A stretch of DNA of 64,000 nucleotides from Rodentibacter caecimuris (GCF_024622045.1 NZ_JANKBP010000002.1); one strand, 5' to 3'; numbered from the stretch's first letter, positions 35,060 to 44,109 are shown. Numbers and translations: made by a program. The notes: generated by a model from the letters alone, not told the origin.

Positions 35060-35078
35060 AATAATGATATTGAGAATA
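35060..35078 (-). promoter_or_regulatory. Putative Fur box upstream of the receptor gene
   Basis: The 19 bases AATAATGATATTGAGAATA match the Fur consensus GATAATGATAATCATTATC at about 13 positions. It lies about 60 bases before the receptor start in a short AT-rich promoter region. This supports iron-repressed expression, but it is an eye alignment only. Confidence 0.5.
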
Positions 35079-35104
35079 ATTTTTATTTTGTGATCTTTAT
35101 CAAA

Positions 35105-35143
35105 AAAACCGCACTTTATAAAAGTAAAAGTGCGGTCATTTTT
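35105..35143 (-). terminator. gyrB terminator made of inverted uptake signals
   Basis: ACCGCACTTT and AAAGTGCGGT around a short AT loop; on the minus strand the second arm is followed by a T-run. It lies fourteen bases past the gyrB stop. Confidence 0.85.
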
Positions 35144-35156
35144 TTCTGCTTTTTGA

Positions 35157-37580
35157 TTAAATATCGAGATTTGCTCTTAATGCATTCAATTCGATAAACT
35201 CTCGACGCGGTTCTACCTCATCGCCCATTAGGGTTGTAAAGAGTTGATCAGCCGCTACGGCATCTTTAATAGACACTTTCAACATACGGCGTGCATTTGG
35301 ATCCATCGTCGTTTCCCAAAGCTGATCAGCATTCATTTCACCTAATCCTTTGTAGCGTTGAACTTCCAAACCTTTGCGAGATTCTTTCACTAACCATTCT
35401 ACGGCTTGTTCAAAGGTGCGTACCGGCTGTACTTTTTCACCACGAGCAACATAGGCTCCGTCCTCTAACAAGCCATTTAATTGATTATTGAGTGAAACAA
35501 TTTTCGCATATTCATTACCGCTTACGAAATCAAAGTTAATAAAGTAATCGTTATCTATGCCGTGTTTACGAACGGTAATGACCGCTTCATAGACTTGACG
35601 TTCGGCATTGAATTGAGTACGCATCGCATATTGATGTGCTTCGCTTTCTTTTTCTTCTAGTTGTTGAATGAAAGATTTACCCCAATTCTCAACCGCACTT
35701 TCGTCACGCATCATCTCAATAGTAAGCGGAGCTTGATAGATTAAGCCTTGCAATAATGGCGTTGGATAATGACGACTTAAACGCACAATTAATTTTTGTA
35801 CGCTGTTATATTCTGCGACCAATTTTTCAAAAACAAGGCTATTCATTGCCGGCGCGTTTTCACTGATATGTAACGTAGCACCATCAAGCGCAAGCGTTAA
35901 TTCATATTGTTCCATCTCGTCCGCATCTTTAATGTAACGTTCTTGTTTGCCTTTTTTCACTTTATAAAGCGGTGGTTGGGCGATATACACATAACCGCGC
36001 TCAATAAGCTCCGGCATTTGGCGATAGAAAAATGTAAGTAAAAGCGTACGAATATGTGAGCCATCCACATCCGCATCAGTCATAATAATGATATGGTGGT
36101 AACGCAATTTATCCGGGTTATATTCATCACGCCCGATACCACAACCCAATGCAGTAATCAACGTTCCCACTTCTTGAGAAGAAAGCATTTTGTCAAAACG
36201 GGCTTTTTCAACGTTTAGAATTTTCCCTTTTAATGGCAAAATAGCTTGGGTTTTGCGATCTCGCCCTACTTTTGCCGACCCCCCTGCGGAATCCCCCTCC
36301 ACTAGGTAAAGTTCTGAAAGCGCAGGGTCTTTTTCTTGGCAATCCGCAAGTTTACCCGGTAGTCCGGCAATATCTAATGCGCCTTTACGGCGTGTCATCT
36401 CACGGGCTTTACGGGCTGCTTCACGAGCCCGTGCCGCCATAATAATTTGATTAACAATGATTTTCGCATCGGCAGGATTTTCCAATAAATATTCCTGCAT
36501 TTTCTCATTCATTGCCGATTCCACTGCACTCTTCACCTCAGAAGAAACCAATTTATCTTTCGTTTGCGAAGAAAATTTTGGGTCTGGCACTTTCACAGAA
36601 ATAATCGCCACTAAACCTTCACGAGCATCATCGCCTGAAGTTGCGACTTTTTCTTTTTTCAATAGACCTTCACTTTCCATATAGTTGTTTAAACTACGGG
36701 TCAGAGCACCACGAAAACCGGCTAAGTGTGTGCCGCCATCACGTTGCGGAATATTATTGGTGAAGCAATAAACGTTTTCATTCACACCATCATTCCATTG
36801 CAATGCCACTTCCACACCTATACCGTCTTTTTCTGCCGTAAAGTAGAAAGGTTTCGGGTGAATTGGATTTTTATTTTTGTTTAAGTACTCAACAAAGGCT
36901 TGAATCCCACCTTCATAGTGGAAATGATCTTCTGCGCCATCACGTTTATCAATCAAGCGAATAGATACACCGGAATTCAAAAACGAAAGTTCACGCAAGC
37001 GTTTTGCAAGAATTTTGTAATCAAACGTTGTGATGGCAAAAATATCCGGACTTGGCCAGAAACGCACGGTCGTACCGCTGACATCAGTATCACCAATCAC
37101 GGTTAATGGCGCTTGCGGTTCACCTAAATGATAGAACTGTTCATGCACATGACCTTGACGACGAATAGTAAGCTGTAATTTGTCAGAAAGCGCATTGACT
37201 ACCGATACCCCCACGCCGTGCAAACCACCTGATACTTTATAAGAGTTATCGTCGAATTTACCGCCTGCGTGAAGCACTGTCATAATCACTTCCGCTGCTG
37301 AAACACCTTCTTCCGGATGAATATCCACGGGAATTCCACGACCATCATCTTGCACAGACACCGAATTATCATCATGAATTGTCACGATAATATCGGAACA
37401 ATGACCTGCCAATGCCTCATCAATCGCGTTATCCACCACCTCAAACACCATATGGTGCAAGCCGGTGCCATCATCGGTATCACCAATATACATACCCGGG
37501 CGTTTACGTACTGCATCTAGCCCTTTTAATACTTTGATACTGGATGCACCGTAGTTATCGGTCATGGTCGTTTCTGACAT
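35157..37580 (-). CDS. gyrB: DNA gyrase subunit B
   Basis: An 807-residue type II topoisomerase subunit (E. coli 804). GHKL ATPase motifs VDNAIDEALAGHC, DDGRGIPVDIHPEEG and GGLHGVGVSVVNAL occupy the first 130 residues. The transducer follows, then the TOPRIM domain with LVEGDSAGGSAKVGRDR and DADVDGSHIRTLLLTFF, and the C-terminal QRYKGLGEMNADQLWETTMD. It introduces negative supercoils with GyrA. Start ATG 37580 reads MSETTMTDNYGASSIKVLKG. It stands alone here rather than next to dnaA-dnaN-recF. Confidence 0.98.
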   Translation of the reverse strand: MSETTMTDNYGASSIKVLKGLDAVRKRPGMYIGDTDDGTGLHHMVFEVVDNAIDEALAGHCSDIIVTIHDDNSVSVQDDGRGIPVDIHPEEGVSAAEVIMTVLHAGGKFDDNSYKVSGGLHGVGVSVVNALSDKLQLTIRRQGHVHEQFYHLGEPQAPLTVIGDTDVSGTTVRFWPSPDIFAITTFDYKILAKRLRELSFLNSGVSIRLIDKRDGAEDHFHYEGGIQAFVEYLNKNKNPIHPKPFYFTAEKDGIGVEVALQWNDGVNENVYCFTNNIPQRDGGTHLAGFRGALTRSLNNYMESEGLLKKEKVATSGDDAREGLVAIISVKVPDPKFSSQTKDKLVSSEVKSAVESAMNEKMQEYLLENPADAKIIVNQIIMAARAREAARKAREMTRRKGALDIAGLPGKLADCQEKDPALSELYLVEGDSAGGSAKVGRDRKTQAILPLKGKILNVEKARFDKMLSSQEVGTLITALGCGIGRDEYNPDKLRYHHIIIMTDADVDGSHIRTLLLTFFYRQMPELIERGYVYIAQPPLYKVKKGKQERYIKDADEMEQYELTLALDGATLHISENAPAMNSLVFEKLVAEYNSVQKLIVRLSRHYPTPLLQGLIYQAPLTIEMMRDESAVENWGKSFIQQLEEKESEAHQYAMRTQFNAERQVYEAVITVRKHGIDNDYFINFDFVSGNEYAKIVSLNNQLNGLLEDGAYVARGEKVQPVRTFEQAVEWLVKESRKGLEVQRYKGLGEMNADQLWETTMDPNARRMLKVSIKDAVAADQLFTTLMGDEVEPRREFIELNALRANLDI

Positions 37581-37696
37581 AATTAATCTCTATTTTGTAA
37601 ATGAAAATTGGGCGAGATTATAGCAAAAAATGCGCTAATTAGCGAATAATTACCAAAAAGGCTCTTATTCTAAAAAGCAGTTCCTTGAGGTGAAAA

Positions 37697-38326
37697 TTAT
37701 TCGGTATGACGCTCTTTCAATTTACTGATCACATCAGCCCACGATAATCCCGCATCCTGCAATAGAACCGTGAGGTGATAAGCTAAATCGGCGGCTTCGC
37801 AAATCGTTTCCTCACGATCTTTCACCGTGGCAGCAAGGGCGGTTTCCACCCCCTCCTCGCCGACTTTTTGGGCGATCCGTTTTGTGCCTTTGGCATAGAG
37901 TTGGGCGGTGTAAGAACTTTGCGGATCTGCCCCTTTACGGCTAGCAATTAACCGCTCCAATTTGCTGAAAAAGATCCAATCCGGCTCGCTCTGCTCAAAT
38001 TGATGAAAACAACTTTCCGCTCCCGTATGACACGTTTCGCCTATCGGATCGGCTAGAATTAACAGGCTGTCATTATCGCAATCTAGGCTCATATCCACCA
38101 CATTAAGAAAATGCCCAGAGGTTTCACCTTTTGTCCAAAGCCGTTGTTTGGTACGGGAATAAAAAGTTACTCTTTTTTCGGATAGTGTTTTTTCTAATGC
38201 CTCTGTGTTCATATAGCCCAACATCAGCACTTCGCAAGTATTTACATTTTGTACGATAACGGGGAGAAGATTATCGACTTTTTGCCAGTTGATTTCGGTT
38301 AGATTGATTTGCATATTATTCCTCAA
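37697..38326 (-). CDS. hisIE: Phosphoribosyl-AMP cyclohydrolase / phosphoribosyl-ATP pyrophosphatase
   Basis: A 209-residue bifunctional enzyme for histidine steps 2 and 3. The HisI half carries VTFYSRTKQRLWTKGETSGH and the zinc-binding SLDCDNDSLLILADPIGETC. The HisE half starts near residue 115 (FSKLERLIASRKGADPQSSY) and has GTKRIAQKVGEEGVETALAA. The reading frame shows an extra MRNN before MQINLTEINW; the start at MQINLT (38314) is equally possible. Last gene of the minus-strand his operon; no strong intrinsic terminator is obvious before gyrB's promoter region. Confidence 0.96.
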   Translation of the reverse strand: MRNNMQINLTEINWQKVDNLLPVIVQNVNTCEVLMLGYMNTEALEKTLSEKRVTFYSRTKQRLWTKGETSGHFLNVVDMSLDCDNDSLLILADPIGETCHTGAESCFHQFEQSEPDWIFFSKLERLIASRKGADPQSSYTAQLYAKGTKRIAQKVGEEGVETALAATVKDREETICEAADLAYHLTVLLQDAGLSWADVISKLKERHTE

Positions 38327-38363
38327 TGCTCTTCTAGTTGTTTTAGGGTTTTGCTACTGTTAA

Positions 38364-39137
38364 TTATATACGAATGTGTACGGCTTCTTGTTTGAGGTAA
38401 GATTTTAACTCCCCAATCTGAATAATCTGCTTATGAAACACACTTGCCGCCAAAGCACCGTCCACATTTGCTTCAATAAAAGCATCACGGAAATGCACCA
38501 TTTCCCCTGCGCCGCCCGAAGCAATTAAAGGGACATTACAAATTGACCGAACTTTTTTCAATTGTGCCAAATCATAGCCGTTGCGCACACCGTCTTGGTT
38601 CATCATATTTAGCACGATTTCCCCAGCGCCCCGTTGCTGTACTTCTTTGACCCAGTCAAGCAACTGCCATTGGGTTTGACGGGTGCGTTTTTCATCGCCG
38701 GTATATTGATTGACCCAATATCTACCGCTTTCCGCTTCAAACCAGCTATCGATCCCCACTACGATCGCCTGTACACCAAAGCGATCCGCCAATCTGGAAA
38801 TCAGAGAAGGATCGGCTAACGCCGGTGAGTTGATCGAAATTTTATCCGCCCCAAAGGCAAACAGTTTTTTAGCATCTTCTACTGTCTTAATACCGCCCGC
38901 CACGCAAAACGGAATATCAATCACCTTAGCCACTCGCTCCACCCAGCTTTTATCCACGGTTCGACCGTCCGATGAGGCGGTGATGTCATAAAACACCAGC
39001 TCATCTGCGCCCTCTTGGGCATAGCGTTGTGCAAGCGGTACGATGTCGCCGATAATTTCGTGATTGCGAAATTGCACCCCTTTAACCACTTGCCCGTCTT
39101 TCACATCTAAGCAAGGAATTATCCGTTTTGCCAACAT
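38364..39137 (-). CDS. hisF: Imidazole glycerol phosphate synthase, cyclase subunit
   Basis: A 257-residue TIM barrel that with HisH forms the glutamine-dependent synthase producing imidazole glycerol phosphate and AICAR. Catalytic Asp residues are in CLDVKDGQVVKGVQF near the start and in NMMNQDGVRNGYD near residue 180; FCVAGGIKTVEDAKKL and LIASGGAGEMVHFRDA are phosphate-binding loops. Its start overlaps the 3' end of hisA by 19 bases, implying translational coupling. Confidence 0.97.
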   Translation of the reverse strand: MLAKRIIPCLDVKDGQVVKGVQFRNHEIIGDIVPLAQRYAQEGADELVFYDITASSDGRTVDKSWVERVAKVIDIPFCVAGGIKTVEDAKKLFAFGADKISINSPALADPSLISRLADRFGVQAIVVGIDSWFEAESGRYWVNQYTGDEKRTRQTQWQLLDWVKEVQQRGAGEIVLNMMNQDGVRNGYDLAQLKKVRSICNVPLIASGGAGEMVHFRDAFIEANVDGALAASVFHKQIIQIGELKSYLKQEAVHIRI

Positions 39138-39871
39138 TTAATCGCCTCCTCGACATTAAATTTACCTTCCAACAAGGCTCGCCCGACAATCACGCCTGCT
39201 ACGCCCGTTCCTTTGAGTGCTGCAATATCAGCAAGTGAACCGATACCGCCTGAAGATTGAAATTGAACTTCAGGGAAAGCTGCACAAATTTCACGGTAAA
39301 GGGAAACATTTGAACCGGCAAGCGTGCCGTCTCTGGAAATATCGGTGCATAACACGTGTTGTAAACCGACCACTTGGTATTCTTCGATCAATTCTTCAAG
39401 GGATACCCCGCTTGCCTCTTGCCACCCGCTAATCGCAATGATTTTCTGACCGCTTGCATCAATATTGACATCTAAGGCAAGAACGAATTTGTCCGCCCCA
39501 TATTGCTCAAACCAGCCTTTTACCCTTGCACGATCTTTCACTGCCGTTGAGCCAATCACGACACGATTTGCGCCGACAGTCAGTAGATCCGCTACATCTT
39601 GCTTAGTACGGATACCACCACCCACCTGAATTTTACAATTCGCCGCTTCAATAATCTTGCCGATAAGCGCAATCTGTCTTTTAGCAGGATCTTTCGCCCC
39701 GGTCAGATCAACCAAATGCAACTGCTTCGCCCCTTGGCTGATATACTCGGCAAATTGAGCGATAGGGTCATCGCTGTAAGTCGTTTGCTTGGCATAATCC
39801 CCTTGATGTAACCGTACGACTTTGCCGTCAATCAAATCAAGGGCAGGGATAATTTGTGTTTTTTTCATCAT
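39119..39871 (-). CDS. hisA: ProFAR isomerase (HisA)
   Basis: A 250-residue TIM-barrel isomerase acting before HisHF. N-terminal IIPALDLIDGKVVRLHQGDY has the catalytic Asp; KIQVGGGIRTKQDVADLL and the second catalytic Asp in CTDISRDGTLAGSNVSLY follow, then FQSSGGIGSLADIAAL. Two adjacent ATGs (39871, 39868) give an ambiguous start. It precedes hisF with overlap and follows an unrelated small gene rather than hisH directly. Confidence 0.97.
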   Translation of the reverse strand: MMKKTQIIPALDLIDGKVVRLHQGDYAKQTTYSDDPIAQFAEYISQGAKQLHLVDLTGAKDPAKRQIALIGKIIEAANCKIQVGGGIRTKQDVADLLTVGANRVVIGSTAVKDRARVKGWFEQYGADKFVLALDVNIDASGQKIIAISGWQEASGVSLEELIEEYQVVGLQHVLCTDISRDGTLAGSNVSLYREICAAFPEVQFQSSGGIGSLADIAALKGTGVAGVIVGRALLEGKFNVEEAIKCWQNG

Positions 39872-39879
39872 TCTTCCTA

Positions 39880-40380
39880 TTATTTAATTTTTAAAATATC
39901 TAAATGAGGTAAAGCGCCCGTATCTAGAATATGCTTTTCTAACTCAATTAAATAAGTCTCTAATTTTTGCTGATATTTTTGGCTTTTATCTTGATGTTTT
40001 AGTACCCTACATATTTCTAACTGGCTATAAATCTCTAACAGCGAATATTTTAAATGATAAATATAGTTATCCGGCAAATTTAAACTATTTAAGTAACTAA
40101 AATCTGTACTAAATATTTCCTTTTCTCTAAAAAGTTTGACGATTAATTTTAACTTTTGTCGTTCTTCAAAAGAAATAAATTCATTTAGAACATCAAATAG
40201 TTTTAAAGGATTATCCCGAAAATTAAAAGAGATTAATTCAAGATATACCTTTTGTGGAAATAGCGTTTCTGCTTGTTTCGAATAAAGCCAAATTTCAAAA
40301 CGTTGACTATCTTGATAGTCAGTTAAAACAGGCAGAACTTTCCATATCCAGTTTGAGATTTTATCATCAACGATACCCAT
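39880..40380 (-). CDS. Hypothetical protein inserted between hisH and hisA
   Basis: About 166 residues from the ATG at 40380 (MGIVDDKISNWIWKVLPVLT); the open frame begins three codons earlier at a TTG. The gene lies between the hisH stop (40390) and hisA with gaps under ten bases, so it is transcribed with the his genes. The sequence is soluble, mostly helical and rich in Lys, Leu and Glu (NEFISFEERQKLKLIVKLFR, EIYSQLEICRVLKHQDKSQK). It is more AT-rich than the neighbouring his genes, suggesting acquisition. I do not recognise the family; no catalytic motif is evident. Confidence 0.65.
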   Translation of the reverse strand: MGIVDDKISNWIWKVLPVLTDYQDSQRFEIWLYSKQAETLFPQKVYLELISFNFRDNPLKLFDVLNEFISFEERQKLKLIVKLFREKEIFSTDFSYLNSLNLPDNYIYHLKYSLLEIYSQLEICRVLKHQDKSQKYQQKLETYLIELEKHILDTGALPHLDILKIK

Positions 40381-40389
40381 AATTAGCAA

Positions 40390-40980
40390 TCATAGATTTT
40401 CTACAAAGTTTCTCAATAGCATAGCCCCATTTTTCCCCGACCGCTCCGGGTGGAACTGCACACCATAGAAATTATCCCGTTGAATCGCAGCGGAAAACGG
40501 CACGCCATAATTAGCCGTTGCTATCGTATGTTGATTTGGCAATACCGCATAACTATGCACAAAGTAAAAATGGCTATCTTGCTCAATCCCGGCAAAAAGC
40601 GGGTGATCTGGCTCATAACCGACCTTATTCCAACCCATATGCGGCAAGGGTAAATCGCAATTTGGTAACAGGCTCGTTTTACCTTGCATTACGTTTAATG
40701 TTGCGACATTGCCTTCGGCAGAAAATTCGGTCATTAACTGCATTCCCAAGCAAATGCCAAGCATTGGCTGGGCCGCATTTCGGATTGCATCAATCAAATT
40801 GCGATCTTGCAAAATCTGCATCGCAGCCTGTGCTGTTCCCACGCCGGGGAGCAACAATTTGTCTGCGGATTTGATTTTAGCTAAATCACGGCTAATTTCC
40901 GCCTGAATATTCAGGCGATCAAAGGCAAATTTGACAGATGACAGGTTTGCACAGCCTGTGTCGATGATGGTGATGTTCAC
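40390..40980 (-). CDS. hisH: Imidazole glycerol phosphate synthase, glutamine amidotransferase subunit
   Basis: A 196-residue class I glutamine amidotransferase that supplies ammonia to HisF. The nucleophile elbow MLGICLGMQLMTEFSAEGN carries the catalytic Cys, and FYGVQFHPERSGKNGAMLL has the His/Glu pair. The opening ITIIDTGCANLSSVKFAFDR and LLLPGVGTAQAAM are typical. Separated from hisA by the hypothetical gene at 39880. Confidence 0.97.
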   Translation of the reverse strand: MNITIIDTGCANLSSVKFAFDRLNIQAEISRDLAKIKSADKLLLPGVGTAQAAMQILQDRNLIDAIRNAAQPMLGICLGMQLMTEFSAEGNVATLNVMQGKTSLLPNCDLPLPHMGWNKVGYEPDHPLFAGIEQDSHFYFVHSYAVLPNQHTIATANYGVPFSAAIQRDNFYGVQFHPERSGKNGAMLLRNFVENL

Positions 40981-41002
40981 ATAATGTCCTTAATCATTAT
41001 TT

Positions 41003-41692
41003 TTAAATCTTAGAAAGAGATAATATTTGCTTGCCGTTTTCATCAAAATTGTCATTCGCTAGCCAACGTTGAAAACGGGCTTTATTTTTCTCCCATTCAC
41101 TGTCTAGCATAGAAAACCAAGCCGTATCTCTATTTCTTCCCTTATAAACTTGTGCTTGTCTAAAAGTGCCTTCATAAATAAAACCTAGACGTAACGCAGC
41201 TTTGCGAGAAGGTTCGTTTAAACTATCACATTTCCATTCATAACGGCGATATTTCAATGTTTCAAACACATATTCAGCAAGTAAAAATTGGGCTTCTGTC
41301 GCTATTCTGGTTTGCTGTAATTTGGGAGAATAGATCACCCAACCCACTTCAATCACTCGATTACGCTGATCAATCCGCATTAACGCAAATGTCCCGATAG
41401 CCTGTTGAGTCGATTCATCAATAATCACAAAATAATAAGGATCTTGTGAGGTTTCAATCTGGCTTAAATAAGCCATTAACGCCTCTTTTTGCTGAAAAGG
41501 CTCTAAAGGCAAATAAGTCCAATAATGCTGTGGTGCAGAATAGACTTCAAATAAATCATCAATATGTTTAGTAGCGGATAATTTTTCCAAACGGCAATAT
41601 TGCCCCTGTAATAACGCAATATTCGGTAACTCGCCGTTAGAAAAATCGGGCAGAGCTTTACCTATCGGTTGATTAAATTGATTGTACCTCAT
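41003..41692 (-). CDS. GNAT acetyltransferase (RimJ/RimL-like)
   Basis: About 229 residues from the ATG at 41692 (MRYNQFNQPIGKALPDFSNG) preceded by AAGGAG; the longer frame upstream has no good site. Family RimJ/RimL-type N-acetyltransferase fold: YCRLEKLSATKHIDDLFEVY, ETSQDPYYFVIIDEST, IGTFALMRIDQRNRVIEVGW, IATEAQFLLAEYVFETLKYR and RKAALRLGFIYEGTFRQAQV. It probably acetylates a small molecule or protein N terminus; the substrate is unknown. It is inserted between hisB and hisH on the same strand and is probably co-transcribed. A palindromic repeat pair sits just upstream. Confidence 0.85.
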   Translation of the reverse strand: MRYNQFNQPIGKALPDFSNGELPNIALLQGQYCRLEKLSATKHIDDLFEVYSAPQHYWTYLPLEPFQQKEALMAYLSQIETSQDPYYFVIIDESTQQAIGTFALMRIDQRNRVIEVGWVIYSPKLQQTRIATEAQFLLAEYVFETLKYRRYEWKCDSLNEPSRKAALRLGFIYEGTFRQAQVYKGRNRDTAWFSMLDSEWEKNKARFQRWLANDNFDENGKQILSLSKI

Positions 41693-41768
41693 TGATTTTC
41701 TCCTTATACAAGCGGTCAAATATCCCAAAAACTTTGCAAAATTCCACCGCACTTTCAAGCTAATCATT

Positions 41769-41842
41769 GTAGGGACGCCACGCTGGCGTCCGTTTTAAAT
41801 CACGCTCCGTTTTCATAATGGACGCCAGCGTGGCGTCCCTAC
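41769..41842. repeat. Inverted pair of 23-base palindromic repeats
   Basis: Positions 41769-41791 (GTAGGGACGCCACGCTGGCG and three more bases) recur exactly as the reverse complement at 41820-41842. Each copy is itself a dyad (GGACGCCA/TGGCGTCC). The arrangement of two oppositely oriented palindromes separated by 28 bases is that of REP-type bacterial interspersed elements. It lies in the gap between hisB and the acetyltransferase gene. Confidence 0.8.
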
Positions 41843-41871
41843 CGATCACAGTATTTCCGTTCTGTGGAAAA

Positions 41872-42957
41872 TTACAATACTCCCTTCGAACTCGGCAACT
41901 CACTCCCCTCCACCTTAATTGCCTGTCTTAACGTTCTGCCGAACACTTTAAACAGGCTTTCGATTTTGTGGTGGTCGTTGTCGCCTTTGGTTTTCAGATG
42001 CAGGGTCGCCATTAGGGTATAGGCGAGGGATTGGAAAAAATGCTCGGTCATTTCGGTGCTGAAATCACCGACTTTATCCCGTTTGAACTTCGCTTTGAAT
42101 TTGAAATAGGGGCGACCCGATAAGTCGAGAGTACATTCTGCTTTGCATTCGTCCATTGGTAGCACAAAGCCGAAACGGGCAATGCCTCGTTTATCGCCCA
42201 AGGCTTGTTTAATTGCCGTCCCAAGGGCAAGGGCGGTATCTTCGACAGTGTGATGTTCATCAATCCATAAATCCCCTTTGCAAGACACGTTCATTCTGAA
42301 CCCGCCGTGTGTCGCAATTTGATCGAGCATATGGTCGAAAAAACCCACGCCGGTACTGATTTCATTCATCCCCGTTTCGTCCAACCAAACTCGCACCTTA
42401 ATGTCGGTTTCTTTGGTTTTACGCACCACTTCGGCATAGCGTGGGGGACGCTCAGTGCAAGCGGTCGGTTGCATTGATAATTTTTCAACAATCAGATCCC
42501 AACTCAACTTTTCAGGGTGATATTGTAAGGCTCGAATTCCCAGATTTTCAGCAAGTTGCACATCTGTTTCCCGATCGCCGATCACAAAACTTTGACTGGG
42601 ATCAAAACGTTTTTCATAGAGATATTTTTGTAATAATTTCGTTTTCGGCTTGCGGCAATCGCAGTGATCTTCAGGCTTATGCGGGCAGATCAACACCTCG
42701 TCAAAATGAATGCCTTGTGATGAAAAGAGTTGCATCATCGCATTATGCGGTTTGTCAAAGTCCGCTTGCGGAAAGGATTTTGTGCCTAAGCCGTCTTGGT
42801 TGCTCACCATTACCAAACGGTAACGTTTTTGCAATGTCAGCAAAGCAGGGATAACGTTCGGCTCAAATTTCAGTTTTTCCAGACTATCAATTTGAAAATC
42901 GGTTTTCGGTTCGTCAATCAGTGTGCCGTCTCGGTCGATAAATAGAGTGGGTTGCAT
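41872..42957 (-). CDS. hisB: Histidinol-phosphatase / imidazoleglycerol-phosphate dehydratase
   Basis: About 361 residues from ATG 42957 (MQPTLFIDRDGTLIDEPKTD), which has GAGG upstream; the frame extends ten codons further without a site. The N-terminal HAD phosphatase has DRDGTLID, VMVSNQDGLGTKSFPQADFD, the Zn loop CPHKPEDHCDCRKPK and VIGDRETDVQLAE. The dehydratase half from about residue 170 has GVGFFDHMLDQIATHGGF, DEHHTVEDTALALG and the manganese-binding NDHHKIESLFKVFGR. It performs steps 7 and 9 of histidine synthesis. Confidence 0.97.
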   Translation of the reverse strand: MQPTLFIDRDGTLIDEPKTDFQIDSLEKLKFEPNVIPALLTLQKRYRLVMVSNQDGLGTKSFPQADFDKPHNAMMQLFSSQGIHFDEVLICPHKPEDHCDCRKPKTKLLQKYLYEKRFDPSQSFVIGDRETDVQLAENLGIRALQYHPEKLSWDLIVEKLSMQPTACTERPPRYAEVVRKTKETDIKVRVWLDETGMNEISTGVGFFDHMLDQIATHGGFRMNVSCKGDLWIDEHHTVEDTALALGTAIKQALGDKRGIARFGFVLPMDECKAECTLDLSGRPYFKFKAKFKRDKVGDFSTEMTEHFFQSLAYTLMATLHLKTKGDNDHHKIESLFKVFGRTLRQAIKVEGSELPSSKGVL

Positions 42958-43056
42958 CTTGTTGTCCTCTTTGTTTATCCTGTTCAATAGGGGTTAATAT
43001 AATATCAATGCAGAGTGTAAAATAGTGCCTTTAATCAATTTAGGCAAACAGAGTCA

Positions 43057-44109
43057 TTAAATATTTAAAATAGCTTGAATGACTTTCGCATTTTCCGCTG
43101 CTGTGCCAATCGTAATCCGAATGCAATTTTGCAAGCCGAGGGCGTTATGTTGATTGCGTAGAATAATACCTTGATCCCACAGAGCGTTAAATAGCGGCTG
43201 CCCCTCTTTAAATTTCACCAAAATATAATTGGCTTCGCTTGGGAAAATATATTCAACAAGCGGTGAGTTAGCCAGATTTTTTTGTAAATCAGTACGATTT
43301 GCCAGTATCTCTGCCGCTTGGCGTTGCATTTGGGCAATCCCGTTCGGCTGTAAGGCTTGGGCGGCAATATCCGCAACGGGAATCGGCAAAGGATAAGGGG
43401 CGATCACCTTTTGTAAAATTTGGATCAGCTCGGCATTCGCCAAGGTAAAACCGCAACGTAATCCGGCTAAACCAAAGGCTTTGGAGAGCGTGCGGATAAT
43501 GGCTAAATGCGGATAATCTGCCAATGCTGTTGCCATTGTCGCTTCGGGGCAAAATTCAATATAGGCTTCGTCCACTACAACAATCGCACGTCCTGCGGTC
43601 ATTTGCAAAAGTTCGAGCAAATCCGACCGCTTGAGCAGGTTGCCGGTCGGGTTATTCGGGCTGCAAACAAACACTACTTTCACACCGTCTAATTGCCGTT
43701 CAATTTCCGCCAAATTAAGCTGGAAATCAGCGGTCAGCGGCACAGTTTTACAGGCAATACCACAGGTTTCCGCACTTACGGCATACATTCCGTAGGTCGG
43801 CGGGCAGTATAAAACAGCATCATCTGCTTCACAGAATGCACGGATAATCAGCTCAATGCTTTCATCGCCGCCACGGCTGACTAATACATTTTCCGGTCGA
43901 ACACCGGCATAGCGTGCATACCCCTCCACCACTGCCTGCGGCTGCGGTTCAGGGTAGCGGTTAAAAGTGCGATCGGTTAAATCAAAATTGGGCGAAGTCG
44001 GGTATTCGTTGGCATTTAACCACACATCACCCTTGCCGCCTAAACGGCGAGCGGATTGGTAGGGCGTAAGTGCTTGAATATTTTTTCTGGAAAGTTGTGC
44101 AATTGTCAT
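43057..44109 (-). CDS. hisC: Histidinol-phosphate aminotransferase
   Basis: A 350-residue fold-type I PLP aminotransferase. Features: LGGKGDVWLNANEYPTSPNF, VSRGGDESIELIIRAFCEA, FVCSPNNPTGNLLKR, VVVDEAYIEF, and the PLP lysine in IIRTLSKAFGLAGLRCG. It transfers an amino group from glutamate to imidazole acetol phosphate. Gap of 99 bases to hisB. On the 5' side it is separated from hisD by three non-his genes. Confidence 0.97.
   Translation of the reverse strand: MTIAQLSRKNIQALTPYQSARRLGGKGDVWLNANEYPTSPNFDLTDRTFNRYPEPQPQAVVEGYARYAGVRPENVLVSRGGDESIELIIRAFCEADDAVLYCPPTYGMYAVSAETCGIACKTVPLTADFQLNLAEIERQLDGVKVVFVCSPNNPTGNLLKRSDLLELLQMTAGRAIVVVDEAYIEFCPEATMATALADYPHLAIIRTLSKAFGLAGLRCGFTLANAELIQILQKVIAPYPLPIPVADIAAQALQPNGIAQMQRQAAEILANRTDLQKNLANSPLVEYIFPSEANYILVKFKEGQPLFNALWDQGIILRNQHNALGLQNCIRITIGTAAENAKVIQAILNI

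Noticed and set aside
41769..41842. Insertion sequence ends
   Set aside because: Only 28 bases separate the two inverted copies, there is no transposase, and each copy is itself a palindrome, which fits a REP-type element better.
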